Below are positions 1 through 11,329 of a stretch of 64,000 nt of DNA, in pieces. The translations under genes were made by a program, and so were the position numbers. Every line of letters begins with the position of its first letter. Position 1 is the stretch's first letter. Source of the DNA: Coenobita brevimanus (taxonomy: Eukaryota; Arthropoda; Malacostraca; Decapoda; Coenobitidae). The DNA is taken from positions 29,165,237 to 29,229,236 of the forward strand of contig CM064632.1 in the NCBI GenBank assembly GCA_032717465.1, in the 5' to 3' direction. The notes beneath the pieces are model-generated. The model was given only the letters and a program-made list of their open reading frames with translations. It did no database searches and was not told where the DNA came from.

Positions 1-383
1 TTTAATTGGCCTCTGTAATTTTTTCACTACTGTGAAAATGACAATCTCTGTGACATCCTATGTACATATTTATTCGTCAACTTCACGGTGATCTTCCACG
101 AGTCTCGCATGGTGACTAAGACGGTGCAGCTTATAAGAATATTTAGCTGGTGCGGAATACGAAATATGTCGAGAAATATAATATGCCTGGAGCAAACAGT
201 TTAAGCAGACCCAATGCATATCACTGAGACCTAGTAAATATTCTGAATGCGATGGATGTATTTTGGTAAACTGTCATTACAAGAATGATAAGTACCTGCT
301 GTTAGGTTGAAATGCATGGCTATAAAATCAATGTGTCCTTGATGTTCTGACTTAGGGATCGGAAACATGAAATAAAAAAACCC

Positions 384-760
384 TTGGAACGTAAACATGA
401 AAGCGCTCAGAGGGGAATGAGAATGCTTAGCTTAGGGGTCACATGGCGATCAAAAAAAAAAAAAAAAATCCAGGTAAAGAGAGCAGTAGCATGGGGATAT
501 AATACATTGATACGGTCAGGTCAGATCCATCGTAGAACAGATAACAGATGGACATGCAGGATAATTGAGTGGCGACCCAGAAGTGGGGTGAGAGGAGGAG
601 GCAAACAGAGAACAAGATGGCGAGATATTATTCGGAGACTGCTTAGATTGGAAGGAACAGGCTAACAGGCAGTAGTCTTTTGTCATGCCGTGGACTGACT
701 GACTGACTGACTAACTGACTGGCGACGACGACGATGATGAATGATGATCATTAACAATAC
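384..760 (+). pseudogene. Non-LTR retrotransposon 3' end (reverse-transcriptase ORF C-terminus), decayed
   Basis: The 93-codon frame ending at 665 finishes with a segment containing RRTDNRWTCRIIEWRPRSG followed by KQRTRWRDIIRR. This is the characteristic C-terminal tail (RADNRWTxRVxEWxPR...RxRTRWRDEI) of endonuclease/reverse-transcriptase proteins of arthropod LINEs. The residues before it (AQRGMRMLSLGVTWR) resemble the upstream AQRAMERRMLGISLRDR block, but a run of about 16 A near 450-467 and missing residues show decay. The catalytic domains are absent, as expected of a 5'-truncated copy. After the stop the sequence runs into (GACT)n, then GAC and GATGAT triplets, a tail type common at LINE 3' ends. 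The clade is not assignable by eye. Confidence 0.75.
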
Positions 761-1011
761 TCGAGATGTCCGTTTCAAGAAAAGGTTATCGGTATGCCAA
801 TATTAACACATTTGGGCTCCTATGATTCACCCTCTGGTGAACAACATAGTCTTACATTAGCTGGAGTAGAATATTAGATTTGCCCCGACTATGAACAGCT
901 TATCATTGTGGCTTTCCGAATTCCCATTTCCATCTAAGGGACCTAAATATCCACACATCAAAAATAAACAAAGACAAAATGTATTATAACAGGAGGGCAT
1001 ATCTGTAACTT

Positions 1012-1166
1012 TCTTTTGTTCGACTCTGGGCATAGGCTTGAATGACTGTTCCCTGTGACCCAATAGTCCTCCTACGTACTTCATCTGCACATGTCACCAC
1101 TTGGGAGCTAACAACCAGCATCCATATTGAATACATGCTAGGGCTGTCTCATACAGGACTGGTATA
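1012..1166 (-). repeat. Family 6 interspersed repeat, minus-strand copy
   Basis: The reverse complement matches 42045-42205 over about 155 bp. Shared blocks include CCTGTATGAGACAGCCCTAG, then CATGTATTCAATAT, then GTACGTAGGAGGACT. Divergence is substantial, so both are old copies. No terminal repeat or coding content was seen. Confidence 0.65.
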
Positions 1167-1626
1167 TTGGTATTAGTGAGGGAGTTTTATGAAATGTCGG
1201 CGGGTTTTATGGTACTAAGTAAAGCCTGTACTAATGAAATTCAAAACCTTAAACCGTTCCCTGCCTCAGCCGGGATCAGATACTGGGTCCACTGGGATTC
1301 CAGGCCACCCTCTCTACCGACCTTCAGTTCGATTAATTCTTTTTTGTTGCCACCACCAAGTGATTCTGGTCAATATAAAGCAAAATACTCTTTGTAGTGA
1401 ACTGTTAATAAAGTCTATATTTAACGCCTCTATTTGTATATCTCTCGTAAACTATGCAAAATCGCCTATGGATGAAGCAAAGACATTATAAAAGAGGTTA
1501 ATAAACGACCATCATATACTGACATCTGGAATAGCTAATTCCCTAATTTCAACAACTTTGGGACGTAATAAATATACACTTACAGTACAGATTCCTTAAT
1601 CCCTATGCAGATATGCTCCCAAACTA
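1167..1626. other. Unique AT-rich sequence, no feature seen
   Basis: Short reading frames here have no recognisable motif. Nothing else stands out. Confidence 0.4.
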
Positions 1627-2087
1627 AGGTGACCAGAGTCCCGCTTTTAGGCGGGACAGTCCCGCTTTTTGGACGTCCGTCCCGCTTTTTTAATTGTGAC
1701 AAGAATGTCCTGCTTTTTTAGCAAATTATCTTAATTGTCCCGCTTTTAGAAACTTACTATTGCATTAGATATAACATGACCTTTTATGAAATTAGGATGA
1801 AATAGAAAAATTATACATAATCCTAACCAAATGAAATACCGAATTATTAATATAAAATCTGTAATGCTCACTACCTGGTAACTTTGGTCGACCCTTTCAC
1901 TGTACCGTACGGCATGTTCGGAGTTCGTAGGAGACGTTAGTGTTTGATTAGCAGCCTCAGTTTGAGGTGTAGAGCAGCAGCGGTCGCTGTCACATTAGTC
2001 AATATCTGTCTATCTATATACCTATATCTATCTATCTATCTATTTCTATCTATTTATCTATCTATCTATCTATCTCTCTATAGATAG

Positions 2088-2145
<58 letters not shown>

Positions 2146-2181
2146 GCGTCCCGCTTTTAGCTCTAATAAATCTGGTCACCT
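1627..2181. mobile_element. hAT-like non-autonomous DNA transposon with 11-bp terminal inverted repeats
   Basis: The ends are AGGTGACCAGA (1627-1637) and TCTGGTCACCT (2171-2181), a perfect 11-bp inverted repeat. The interior next to the ends is full of the motif GTCCCGCTTTT, occurring about five times between 1650 and 1752 in slightly varied form and once more at about 2149. Elements beginning GGTGACCAGA and followed by CCCG-rich subterminal copies are familiar as hAT-type MITEs in many animals; the class is inferred from that resemblance. No transposase reading frame is present. A matching 8-bp target duplication is not evident (CCAAACTA against CATCCCAA), so the flanks may have diverged. 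The 3' half is occupied by TCTA, CA and CACG microsatellites. Confidence 0.6.
2013..2148. repeat. Compound microsatellite (TATC)n-(CA)n-(CACG)n
   Basis: Imperfect TATC units run to about 2085, then (CA)n to about 2115, then (CACG)n, all inside the hAT-like element. Confidence 0.95.
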
Positions 2182-2190
2182 CATCCCAAA

Positions 2191-2191
<1 letters not shown>

Positions 2192-2224
<33 letters not shown>
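2192..2224. repeat. (CA)n microsatellite
   Basis: About 16 CA units directly upstream of the SINE head. Confidence 0.95.
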
Positions 2225-2226
<2 letters not shown>

Positions 2227-2505
2227 GCTCGCTGGTGCAGTGGTAAACACCGCTCGCTGGTGCAGTGGTAACGTTCTCGCTTGCCATCTGGTAGACGGGA
2301 GTTCGCGCCTCGCTCAGGTTGCGAAAAGTTTCACTGACGAAGTGGGTGGTTACTATCCCCCTAGAGCAAGGGGACGGGTGTGTGCGTGTGTGAAGGTCAC
2401 AGCCTTGCCCTTAGATCGGACTATATGAGCTCTCAGCTCCCTTCCGGGAGGGTAAAAGCTGACGATCACGAAAATCAGGTGATCCTGACCGACCCGGTGA
2501 ATTAC
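2225..2505 (+). mobile_element. tRNA-Gly-derived SINE with duplicated 5' head
   Basis: The segment from 2250 reads like a degenerate tRNA-Gly: GCTGGTGCAGTGGTAACG (A-box region), an anticodon-loop-like CTTGCCATC with GCC, and a B-box-like GGGAGTTCGCGCC near 2297-2309. The cloverleaf is too damaged for a functional tRNA. A non-tRNA body follows to about 2505, which is the usual layout of a tRNA-derived SINE. The first 22 bases (CCGCTCGCTGGTGCAGTGG...) occur twice in tandem, at 2225 and 2250. The 3' end is uncertain. Confidence 0.65.
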
Positions 2506-2639
2506 ACACAGTTATCATACCTACATTTACACCAACAATACACTTACATTAAAGAAATCTGCATGCAACACACACCATTACGAATACACATACACACCTG
2601 GAATATTAACACACATCTACATTCCACGTCACACCTTCG

Positions 2640-2815
2640 CCAAAATCACACTTTATTCCTAATACACGTAATACAAATACCATACACCATTCACGTAATA
2701 CCAATACCATACACTACACACGTGATACAAATACCATACACTACACACGTAGTATAAGATCATTACCATGCACTACGCACTACACGTAATACCAATACCA
2801 TACACTACACCCATC
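2640..2815 (+). repeat. 27-bp minisatellite
   Basis: Four to five imperfect copies of a unit starting CACGTAATACAAATACC and ending ATACACTAC, embedded in CA-rich sequence. Frames through it are repeat read-through. Confidence 0.8.
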
Positions 2816-2933
2816 AATACACCAACACTGTTCACACCTGCAACCACTACACACCTCCGCTGTCAACACACACCTGCCCAATCAACACACCTGTCCTTTG
2901 TTGCTTAGCCTGCCGTCCCCTGGTTATTGTGTT

Positions 2934-2935
<2 letters not shown>

Positions 2936-3001
<66 letters not shown>

Positions 3002-3002
3002 T
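2936..3002. repeat. (GA)n microsatellite
   Basis: Near-pure GA with one AAA interruption. Confidence 0.95.
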
Positions 3003-3086
3003 CCACGTTGCAACAGTTGTGTCCCTCCTCTCCCTTGTCACTGGTTGCCCTTGGTCACACTCCTCAATGACTGGAGTTCGAGTCCG

Positions 3087-3090
<4 letters not shown>

Positions 3091-3146
<56 letters not shown>

Positions 3147-3147
3147 G
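3091..3147. repeat. (TC)n-(CA)n compound microsatellite
   Basis: TC units to about 3125, then CA units. Together with the GA tract at 2936 it encloses a 90-bp unique segment. Confidence 0.95.
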
Positions 3148-4888
3148 GTTTCATTGGGCCAGGTTTTGGACATGCAATTTCTCCATTTTTCAATACCATA
3201 CGAGTATGATGAAGAGCATGAAACGGAATGCCTTGAACATAGTTTTACGAAACGCGTTCTGCCTGACGATTTTACTTTATGGGAAACCAGACACGGCGAA
3301 ATGGTATCTCAGACGCTAGGAAAGCCCACGACAAGCTCAGTGAAATCACATGGTCAGACCCTTACAACGAAAGTTATGACAATGAACTGAAGGGGTTCCT
3401 TGTTGGCCACACAACACTCGCCTCAAGAACGGATGGTTCCGTCCTTGAAACGCTGGCACAGGTATCTCGTCCGCCATTTTCTAATTAACTCATCTATCTT
3501 TTTTTTTTTTTTTTTGTCTGTAGTTACAAGCCTTTTACACGCTTTGGAGTCCAACTGAATAAAATTCCCGACGAAATTAGCCGTATTTTATGAACACACA
3601 CACAATCACACGCACGCACACACACACAGGTTCAACTGGAGTGACGCCGTGCAGGGAGGGAGGTGCAGGGGCAGGCAGGGGGTGAAGGGTCAGGGAATCC
3701 TGGGTAATTCTCACTACACGACTCTATTTTAGACTCGTTGCGAAGGTTCATAATATTACAATTCCACTAACAGCATGAAAATTCTAAACACAACGTACTG
3801 TGTGTGTACTAATCGATGAAACATGAGATCATTAAGATAATATTGCTAAATAGGTAGATGCTTCCTTAATGAGACGCAGTCGCGGGTCCAAAATTCAGAA
3901 GGCGTCCTTTTCCGGCCATGCTATTCCCCCCCCCCCCCCCACAACCACACTTGCCAGATGTATGATGTTTTATTTACACGATGTCAAGATTATGAATGGC
4001 CAATCGGTGGGATGGGCAGTTAAAACAACATGATAATGCTCGATCAACGTGCCCAACAGAAGGTACAAAATATTTTCCTTAGTGACGATAGATGTCAGGA
4101 TCAGAGCAGTGAGACGACACTGCAACATTCACAAGCCACGGAGACAAAAGGAATATTAAATGGCTAGGCTATGCATGCAGGTTCAGAGACCGTTCTTTCG
4201 CAGGTTTTAATTGGCTCCCTCGCATCGCCCCCCTAGGGTTTTAGTCCTGCATATAATACAGCGGTCATCTGTTAGACCTAACTCTTAATTACGATGACGT
4301 CTTCTTAGATGCCAATGCATCTCGTGGAGCGCCCCGGTCAGTCAGTCACGCCGAAGGATTATGAAACCCAAGGTGGTTCACTAGCGAAACTGCATACGGC
4401 GCTTCACTCTAACTCTCAAAAGACTTCCACAAACAAGGTGCCTCACTAGCGAAGCCCAATATTTTACTTCACTTTCGTGACGCCCGATGTGGTCATGCAT
4501 GTATCTAGCACTTCTCTACTTGACAGATCTCCACTCCAAAGAGTGGAGGGCTACTGTATTTCATGAGTTTCTTTTTACTTCCAAACTTTTTTTTCTTTTT
4601 TATCTCGGCGCCATTCCTTTATTCCTTCAATAATTTCCAAAATTGTTCCTTGGGCCAATAGCTCCAGACACCATTTCTTTTTCTTCCTTTTAAAGGGATT
4701 TAGGGAATGAGGTCAAACGTCAAAAATTGAGACCCAGTGCTTTTGTACGTTCATTAATCATCCTAGCAACTTGCTGTCAGTGTTCTGCAGCTGTCTGGAG
4801 ACCATCTTACATTCCCCTGGCATGTTGACAAGCTTGTTTCTTGTCTGTTGCTGCCAGGTGATGGTATTCAACTTTCACAACCTTCACT
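3148..4888. other. Mostly unique non-coding sequence
   Basis: Open frames at 3148-3488 have mixed composition but no recognisable domain. A family 1-like word (GCCTGACGATTTTACTTTAT) sits at about 3260. There are T, C and CA runs near 3500, 3925 and 3597. The phrase TTCACTAGCGAA recurs with variation near 4377 and 4444. No gene is supportable. Confidence 0.45.
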
Positions 4889-5082
4889 ATGATGACGTTT
4901 TTTGTTTTGTTCTTGTGGATGATAGACTTACATAGTTTTGGAGAGCTTTTCGAAATTAACGGGTTAGATACAGCCTTCTTTAACCCATTCCATCCGATGA
5001 CGTTACTATTTGCTTGTTTATTTATCTCCTTATTTTGGTCCTTGCATACACTTCCATTCAGCTTGGGAGTGGCTTTTCGATA

Positions 5083-5352
<270 letters not shown>

Positions 5353-5609
5353 TACCCACGATAGGTAACTATAATACTTCCTCTCATGTAAAATGCTGCC
5401 AGGAATGTTGACTGGTCTCCTGCCCTTAACCACTTCACTCCGATTACTTTCTTCTCTTCCTTTATTCATTCTTGGTATCACCGAATGATTTATTCCCTAC
5501 TACCTGAACCTCACCCCCTCAAACTCAAAGTAACTCCTCATCCTCCCGTCCCTGGCTACCCCAACACAAAGTTACCCTAAATTACCTTATCATATTACAC
5601 AACCAGCGT

Positions 5610-6480
5610 CCCGGTAGAGGGGGTGGGGTTGAGGAGAGGAGGATGGAGAAGGGAAGAGAAGTGGGCGTGAAAAAGAAAGAACAAAGAGGTGAGAAATAAG
5701 AGAAGAGGAGAGACGGAGATAAGGAAGGAAGGAGAGTGGAGGGAACTGGATGGAGGGGAGAGGGGGAGGGAGTGGAAACAAGAGGGGGAAGGAGAGAGTA
5801 CTGCAGGGCGTGGACGGGAAGGGAGGAGAGGAGAATGAAGAAGGGAGAAAGGGAGAGACGAGAACAGGAAGGTTGGAGGGAGGACGGAGAGAAGGGGAGA
5901 GAAGTGAAAGTAAAGATGAGCGGAAGAAAAATATGTGGGGAAGAGGAAAGGAGAAAATAGTTGAGGGAAAGCGAGAGGAGTGGAGAGAAACGGAGAAGAG
6001 TTGAGAGAACTGAAGAGGAGATGACTGAGGAGAGACGGAAAAGAGGGGAAGAGAGAGGACTGGAAACAGGAGACGTGTGGAGGAAAGGAGCAAGGCAACG
6101 GAGGAAAGAGAAGTATAGGAAGAGGTGAGAGAAATAGTGGAAGAAATGGGAGAAGAGTAGAGGAAGGGAGGGAGAGAAGTGAAGAAAGAGGGGGGGATTA
6201 AGAAGAAGCATGAGAAAAGAGTGGAGGGAAAAAAGAAAGGAGTTAGGGAAGAGATAAGAGATGGACGGAGGAAGGAATGACAACAGAAGGGAGGATAATG
6301 GAAAAAGAATTTAAAAAAGATACAAGATGCAGAAGCAGGTGAAGTAAAGAGAAGAACGAATGAAGAGGGAAAGTGTAAAATAGAGATGAGAGTGAGGCTG
6401 TTGGAAGAAGAATGAGACCAAGAACAAGGTGAAGAGATGAGCGGCCGTATTCTATGTGGTGTAGGAGGCTTCGTTGCACC
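5610..6480. repeat. Polypurine (GGA/GAA-rich) tract, about 870 bp
   Basis: The plus strand is overwhelmingly A and G with few pyrimidines. Long opposite-strand frames of serine, leucine, proline and phenylalanine are composition artefacts. There is no strict period. Confidence 0.85.
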
Positions 6481-6964
6481 TCTTCGTTTGTGATTTATTC
6501 TGCATATTACAACTTAACCTTTTCTCGCTTTAATATCACCGTATTTTTCATCTATAACATAAATTAAGGTTGTTACTGTTGTTGTTGTTGTTTTACCCCT
6601 GTTCGTCTGGTAGGCAAGTGCTTCTGTGGGGCCATTCTGAAGGTACAGCACAGTACATACTGTACACCGTGTAGGGATCCGGCTCCTCCATGTGGTGTGC
6701 AGCGCCTCACCAGGGAGGTCTTTCCCACGGCGAGGTGCAGGGTAATATTGAGGAAGTTTGGCTCCTGGGTACACGCCGCGGCTCGACGCAGGGAAACAGT
6801 GCCACCGCGTGTAGGCTCCTCGCCAGAGCCATACAAGAGTGTACCTAGATGTAGTGTGCTAAATCAATCACGTTAACCTTTTCGTACGTAATTAATGTAT
6901 CAATATCGACAAATTTGCAGCAATAATATACAACAGAATACTGAAGGGTAATTTGCAGGTTACA
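6481..6964. other. Mixed-composition sequence, no gene recognised
   Basis: Contains a (TTG)n run at about 6574-6592 and a higher-GC stretch 6595-6840 open in two minus-strand frames (about 87 codons) with no recognisable domain. Confidence 0.35.
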
Positions 6965-7075
6965 ATACTGAGAACATAAGAAGAGAGGACAACTGCAGTA
7001 GGTCGGTTGGCCTAGAAGAGTAACTGAACTACTAGAATGAGATAAAGACAGCAAAGAAGAAGGCTCTACCAAGCC
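6965..7075 (-). mobile_element. CR1-like LINE 3'-UTR fragment
   Basis: On the minus strand this reads GGCCAACCGACCTACTGCAG and ends in TCTTATGTTCTC. It aligns with the 3' end of the retrotransposon copy at 61530-61645, where GGTCAACTGGCCTACCGCAG is followed by a TTCTTATG tail. The upstream blocks CTTTGCTGTCTTTATC and TTCTAGTAGTTCAGT also correspond. Only the non-coding 3' end remains. Confidence 0.7.
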
Positions 7076-7214
7076 GCTTTTGTCAGGAAGAGTCTATGAG
7101 AGAGAGTGTGTGGTGATGTGGTGGGAGGAGAGAGAACTACAAACTGAGCAGGAACAGAAATGTCTGGAGGTCCTTTAGTAGCATTTAGTTGAGGCCATCC
7201 CTCACAAGATGTGG

Positions 7215-7360
7215 GATCAGGCAATAACACGTGGACTAAAAAAAAGAAAAAAAAAACTAAGCTAAAAAAAATAAAAATAAAAATTCTGGAACGAAATATT
7301 TCAGAAAGAACATGGAAACTGAGAAAAAACCATATGAATCTAGAAAAAAAAAAAAAAAAA
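7215..7360. repeat. A-rich low-complexity stretch
   Basis: Repeated A runs interrupted by G and T, including about 20 A at 7343-7363. Confidence 0.8.
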
Positions 7361-7660
7361 AAACGGGGGAGAGGCAGGAAATCCAAACAAACGGTTTAAA
7401 ACAGAAGGTGGAGAAAATGGTTGTTAATAACAGATTGGAAAAAAAGACACGTTAATAAGTCCTAAAAGTGAACCTGAAAAAGAACTGAAAAAAATGAACA
7501 AGAGAGTAGAAGAGAAAATGTACAAGAAAGGAGATCAAGAGAAGTAAAAAAGAGAAAGGGGATGATGAGAAAAAGGCAAGCGGGAGAAGAAAGAGACAAG
7601 GAGAAGGAGGTGATAGAAGAACTGGAGGAGGCAGAAAGGATGTCAGAGCGGATGACACAC

Positions 7661-7965
7661 TTAACCCCTTCAACCTGGGAACTTTTTTATATTAAATTTC
7701 TGTACCTACCAGACGATTTAATCCAATTTAAGGAAGACGTCGTCTGTAGGGGCAAATGACGGCCATATCCATCCCCGCCTTCAAAAAAAAAACTCTCTTA
7801 AGCCGAACAGAATCGTCTGGAAGCAGCAGGAACATAACCAGAATCGTCCTCGTTGTGAAAGGGTTAATGAAGGCTAATCTAACCCCTCCAGTTCAAGCAG
7901 CTTCCCCTAGCTAGAATAATATCGGCAGGAAATAGTAAGAATAAACTGAAAAATGACCAATGGCT
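7661..7965. mobile_element. Family 1 inverted-repeat element, full copy plus adjoining partial copy
   Basis: The left arm at 7702-7735 contains CTACCAGACGATTTAATCC. The right arm at 7800-7835 contains GAACAGAATCGTCTGGAAGC, its near reverse complement. A second unit follows: AAAGGGTTAATGAAGGCTAA at 7858, a CCCCTCCAGTTC word at 7883, and a decayed right arm near 7910-7945. The same order recurs at 53985-54065 and 56080-56150, so this is the family's extended structure. Confidence 0.75.
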
Positions 7966-8341
7966 CATAAGTATGGCTGGAGGGAGATGCATAAACTTAT
8001 GACAGCATGTTCAGCATTGTGCAAAGGGTTCATTTACGAGGAGGAGCAACCCATAAGCTAGACAGCAGGTCAACAGGTCACCTCCTCCTCATGAATGGCG
8101 ACATATCTATTATTTTTGCTGACTACAGACGATATATATTGAATTTACAGAAGACTACCAGAAGTTAATGGGTTTAAGACCTACACATGAGGCTGAGATA
8201 GTTGAGTCCCTCCCCATCCCTTCTGCTGCTATCAAACCATTTAATTCAGGGTAGGAGAGCATCCCGCGAAAAAGCTGTGTCTAACCCCTCCCCTCCAAAT
8301 CGAAGAGTCTCTTCTAAACTGAATCAAATCCTACGAGGGTA

Positions 8342-8358
8342 TCAACAACAACAACAAC

Positions 8359-8428
<70 letters not shown>
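8342..8428. repeat. (CAA)n-(CA)n compound microsatellite
   Basis: CAA units to about 8360, then CA units. Confidence 0.97.
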
Positions 8429-8430
<2 letters not shown>

Positions 8431-8647
8431 CATAAAACCCTTCAGGGATACTTCTACATTTGTTAGAATATATTATATATATCCATCCATCCACCATCCA
8501 ATCCTACATTGCCCCATGAGGAGCGTAGAAGCCCGGGACTAAGCAGTTGGTCCCGACATTTAAGATGAGAGTGACCAGCCTCTCTCATCCCTGAGTGGCA
8601 TTACATGAGCAATCAACCCCAACTACCTCTTGGATATAAACTATATA

Positions 8648-8649
<2 letters not shown>

Positions 8650-8729
<80 letters not shown>
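8650..8729. repeat. (TA)n microsatellite, 80 bp
   Basis: Uninterrupted TA. Confidence 0.98.
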
Positions 8730-8731
<2 letters not shown>

Positions 8732-8849
8732 TCCAAAATCGGTCATTCTTTCCTCCTCTTATTCTGGGCGCTTTGGCGTATTCTCTTCCGAGTCCCTTTT
8801 AATGATCGCGACTAGATCCAGCGAAATTGCAAGCTAAGTGCCGCAAAAT

Positions 8850-8850
<1 letters not shown>

Positions 8851-8923
<73 letters not shown>
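8851..8923. repeat. (TC)n-(CA)n compound microsatellite
   Basis: TC to about 8897, then CA. Confidence 0.97.
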
Positions 8924-8928
<5 letters not shown>

Positions 8929-9025
8929 CGTCTCCAATGACTCTAATCTTAAACCTCTCTCGTCTTGGCAGCAGAATGCAATTAGTATGACCAGATGCTT
9001 CCTCCCCCGTTCCTGCAAAACAAGC

Positions 9026-9030
<5 letters not shown>

Positions 9031-9058
<28 letters not shown>
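9031..9058. repeat. (GA)n microsatellite
   Basis: About 14 GA units. Confidence 0.95.
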
Positions 9059-9060
<2 letters not shown>

Positions 9061-9179
9061 TAAGTGCTGCAAGGAGGGATATTACTGGATGAAAGGCACT
9101 GAGTGAAAATGGAAAGTATGGAGGGACTGTCGGAAATTCTGAAATCTCTTCCATGACGTCCTTTTTTTATTTATATATA

Positions 9180-9235
9180 GTTCTTGCTGCCATCAGACGA
9201 TTTTATTTGTTTGCGGAAATCTCTCCCACAGAAAT
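9180..9235. mobile_element. Family 1 arm
   Basis: CTTGCTGCCATCAGACGATT followed by TTATTTG is the left-arm consensus. A CA tract directly follows it, and a GAAGGGGTTAATTC word appears at 9369. Confidence 0.6.
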
Positions 9236-9236
9236 G

Positions 9237-9240
<4 letters not shown>

Positions 9241-9303
<63 letters not shown>
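9241..9303. repeat. (CA)n microsatellite
   Basis: Uninterrupted CA, about 31 units. Confidence 0.98.
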
Positions 9304-9304
<1 letters not shown>

Positions 9305-9377
9305 ACTGGTCTCCATCAAGAAAGATCTCCCCGACTGTAAGCTAAGAAGAGAGAAAAGCTGCTGTGCTGAAGGGGTT

Positions 9378-9380
<3 letters not shown>

Positions 9381-9440
<60 letters not shown>
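9381..9440. repeat. (TC)n microsatellite
   Basis: Uninterrupted TC, about 30 units. Confidence 0.98.
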
Positions 9441-9444
<4 letters not shown>

Positions 9445-9550
9445 CCTTGTTCTGGTGGACTTACGATGATCTCTGTTACTTCTTCATTATTAGTTAATTT
9501 AGGTGTTCGTAGTACTAATAATTTCTTTTATTCTATTACACCCGCGCTAG

Positions 9551-9551
<1 letters not shown>

Positions 9552-9635
<84 letters not shown>
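9552..9635. repeat. (GT)n microsatellite
   Basis: Uninterrupted GT, about 42 units. Confidence 0.98.
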
Positions 9636-9636
<1 letters not shown>

Positions 9637-9654
9637 CATTACAAAATAACTCAA

Positions 9655-10850
9655 AGTTTTGACTGGCTTTAACAAAACTTGGTGGAAGGGTTGAGGGTCA
9701 GCTTTTGAGTACACATACTGCTTTTGAGAACAAGAGGTCAAAGGTCAAGATCACAGGGCTTAGTCAAACAATGACCTGGCAAAATCAGCTTAAACAGTTC
9801 TTACCCCATTTATATCTAACATGGAGGGGGGGGGGTTAAGAAAATGGAAATAACGAAGTGATCAAAATATGAAAACAATCAATCATTGCTTAAGCTTACA
9901 AGGCAAGGTCAAAGTTCAACCCGCGTCGGTGTGTTAACAATATAAGTCAGCTTTGATCTTATTTGGATTAAACTTGTTGAAATGTTGAAGATCAGTCAAG
10001 TAATCAAACTGTTTTTGAGAACAACAGTTCAAAGGTCAAAGTCAATTTACAAGGTTGACTAAAAAGGTTTACCCCTGCACAGTTTTTTACTTTATACACT
10101 GATTTTATTCGCCCCTGTGTAGAGTACAACTCTCAAGGGAGGCACCCAACATACAGCTTTTCGTACTAGGGTGGAGTCAAAGGCTTTTCATCCCATTAAC
10201 TCTCCTCCTCTTACTGGCTCCCTTTAACCTCTGTCTTTTCGCCGCGCTGTTACATCTTTATCTCTTTTCTATCGCTGCTTGAATGGTTAATTTCCTCTGA
10301 ATGTCTGCCTACATCCCTCCACCAAAACGGCGGGTATGTAGCACCAGTCAAGCAGCGAACTCTCATCAGTTTTCTGTCCAACTCTCTAATGCAAGAGTTA
10401 ACCGTTACTCCCAGTCCATGCATGCAACAGATCAACACTGGAACTGTCTTCCTCCAGTATTTTAAACGCAGTGTGTCCAGGCATCTCGAAATGAACGGAT
10501 CTTGAATTTGGCTATTGTTTTGTTTTCCTTTGAAGGAAAAATCTTGCGGGCTTCTGGTCTTTTGTTCCTTCTTCCTTGCATAAAAAAAAATAAAAGCAGG
10601 TTTATCAGATGCAGAGTAAAACAAAGATTACGAGATTCCATTCTGATAATGTCAATGGTCAAGGTCACAGGGAATGGTCAAAGTCAAGTTCACTAGGCTA
10701 AGTCAACTAAAAACGTGTCTGCTCCGATCTGAATCAAAGTTGACTGAATGGTTAAGGGTTTGTCAAAAGTAAATTAATTCGAGTTTGAGAGTAATCTGTC
10801 GAAGGTCAAGGTCACAGGACAAAGTTAAATATCCGGCCCTTAGACCAGTT
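9655..10850 (+). repeat. Family 7 dispersed/tandem repeat (AAGGTCAAGGTCACAGG units)
   Basis: Degenerate copies of a unit with the order AACTTGGTGGAAGGGTTGA, a TTTTGAGAACAA block, then TCAAAGGTCAAGRTCACAG occur at about 9655-9790, 9895-10070 and 10640-10850. A minus-strand copy lies at 62940-63265. Similar GGTCAAGGTCAC repeats are, from memory, widespread in marine invertebrate genomes. The segment 10150-10640 between copies is unrelated, has mixed composition and no recognised gene. Confidence 0.65.
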
Positions 10851-10980
10851 GGTGGGCGCGGTGTTGCAGGGAGTGCTCCTTCTTGTTACTTATTTTTTCC
10901 CTGAAATCGACTTACCATTACACTATCTGTGTCAGTCTGTCTGTCTACCAATCTGTTTGTCTAGGTTCATCTGATCATAA

Positions 10981-11040
10981 CTGCCATGTCTCATAATCAT
11001 CATCATCATCATCATCATCATCATTATCACCATCATCACT
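10981..11040. repeat. (ATC)n microsatellite
   Basis: About 10 ATC units followed by degenerate ones. Confidence 0.95.
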
Positions 11041-11329
11041 ATAGATATCGCCATTACCATAAATATCATCGTCATAGTTATCCTATCCCAGGATCGCGCT
11101 AATTCTTCCTGTGTGATTAACACCCGGTTCAGTCCAAACGAGTATTCGCTGTTAAAAGTATGTTTTTAATTTGTCTATTTTTCCAGACTCAGTTCTCTGT
11201 CGCACTGTGTATTTTGGGTCCAGATATGTTTCAGTGATTCATCCATGCTTCAGTATCTCTGCTGGATCTACGGCTTGTGATATCCACGTCGTTATCTATA
11301 TCTATCTACGTATCTATCCCCCATTTTTT

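Noticed and set aside
2250..2330. Functional tRNA-Gly gene
   Set aside because: Acceptor and T stems do not pair properly, the head is duplicated and a SINE body follows, so it is a tRNA-derived repeat rather than a tRNA gene.
5582..6283. 233-codon Ser/Leu/Pro/Phe frame on the minus strand
   Set aside because: It is the complement of a polypurine tract; three frames are open in parallel.
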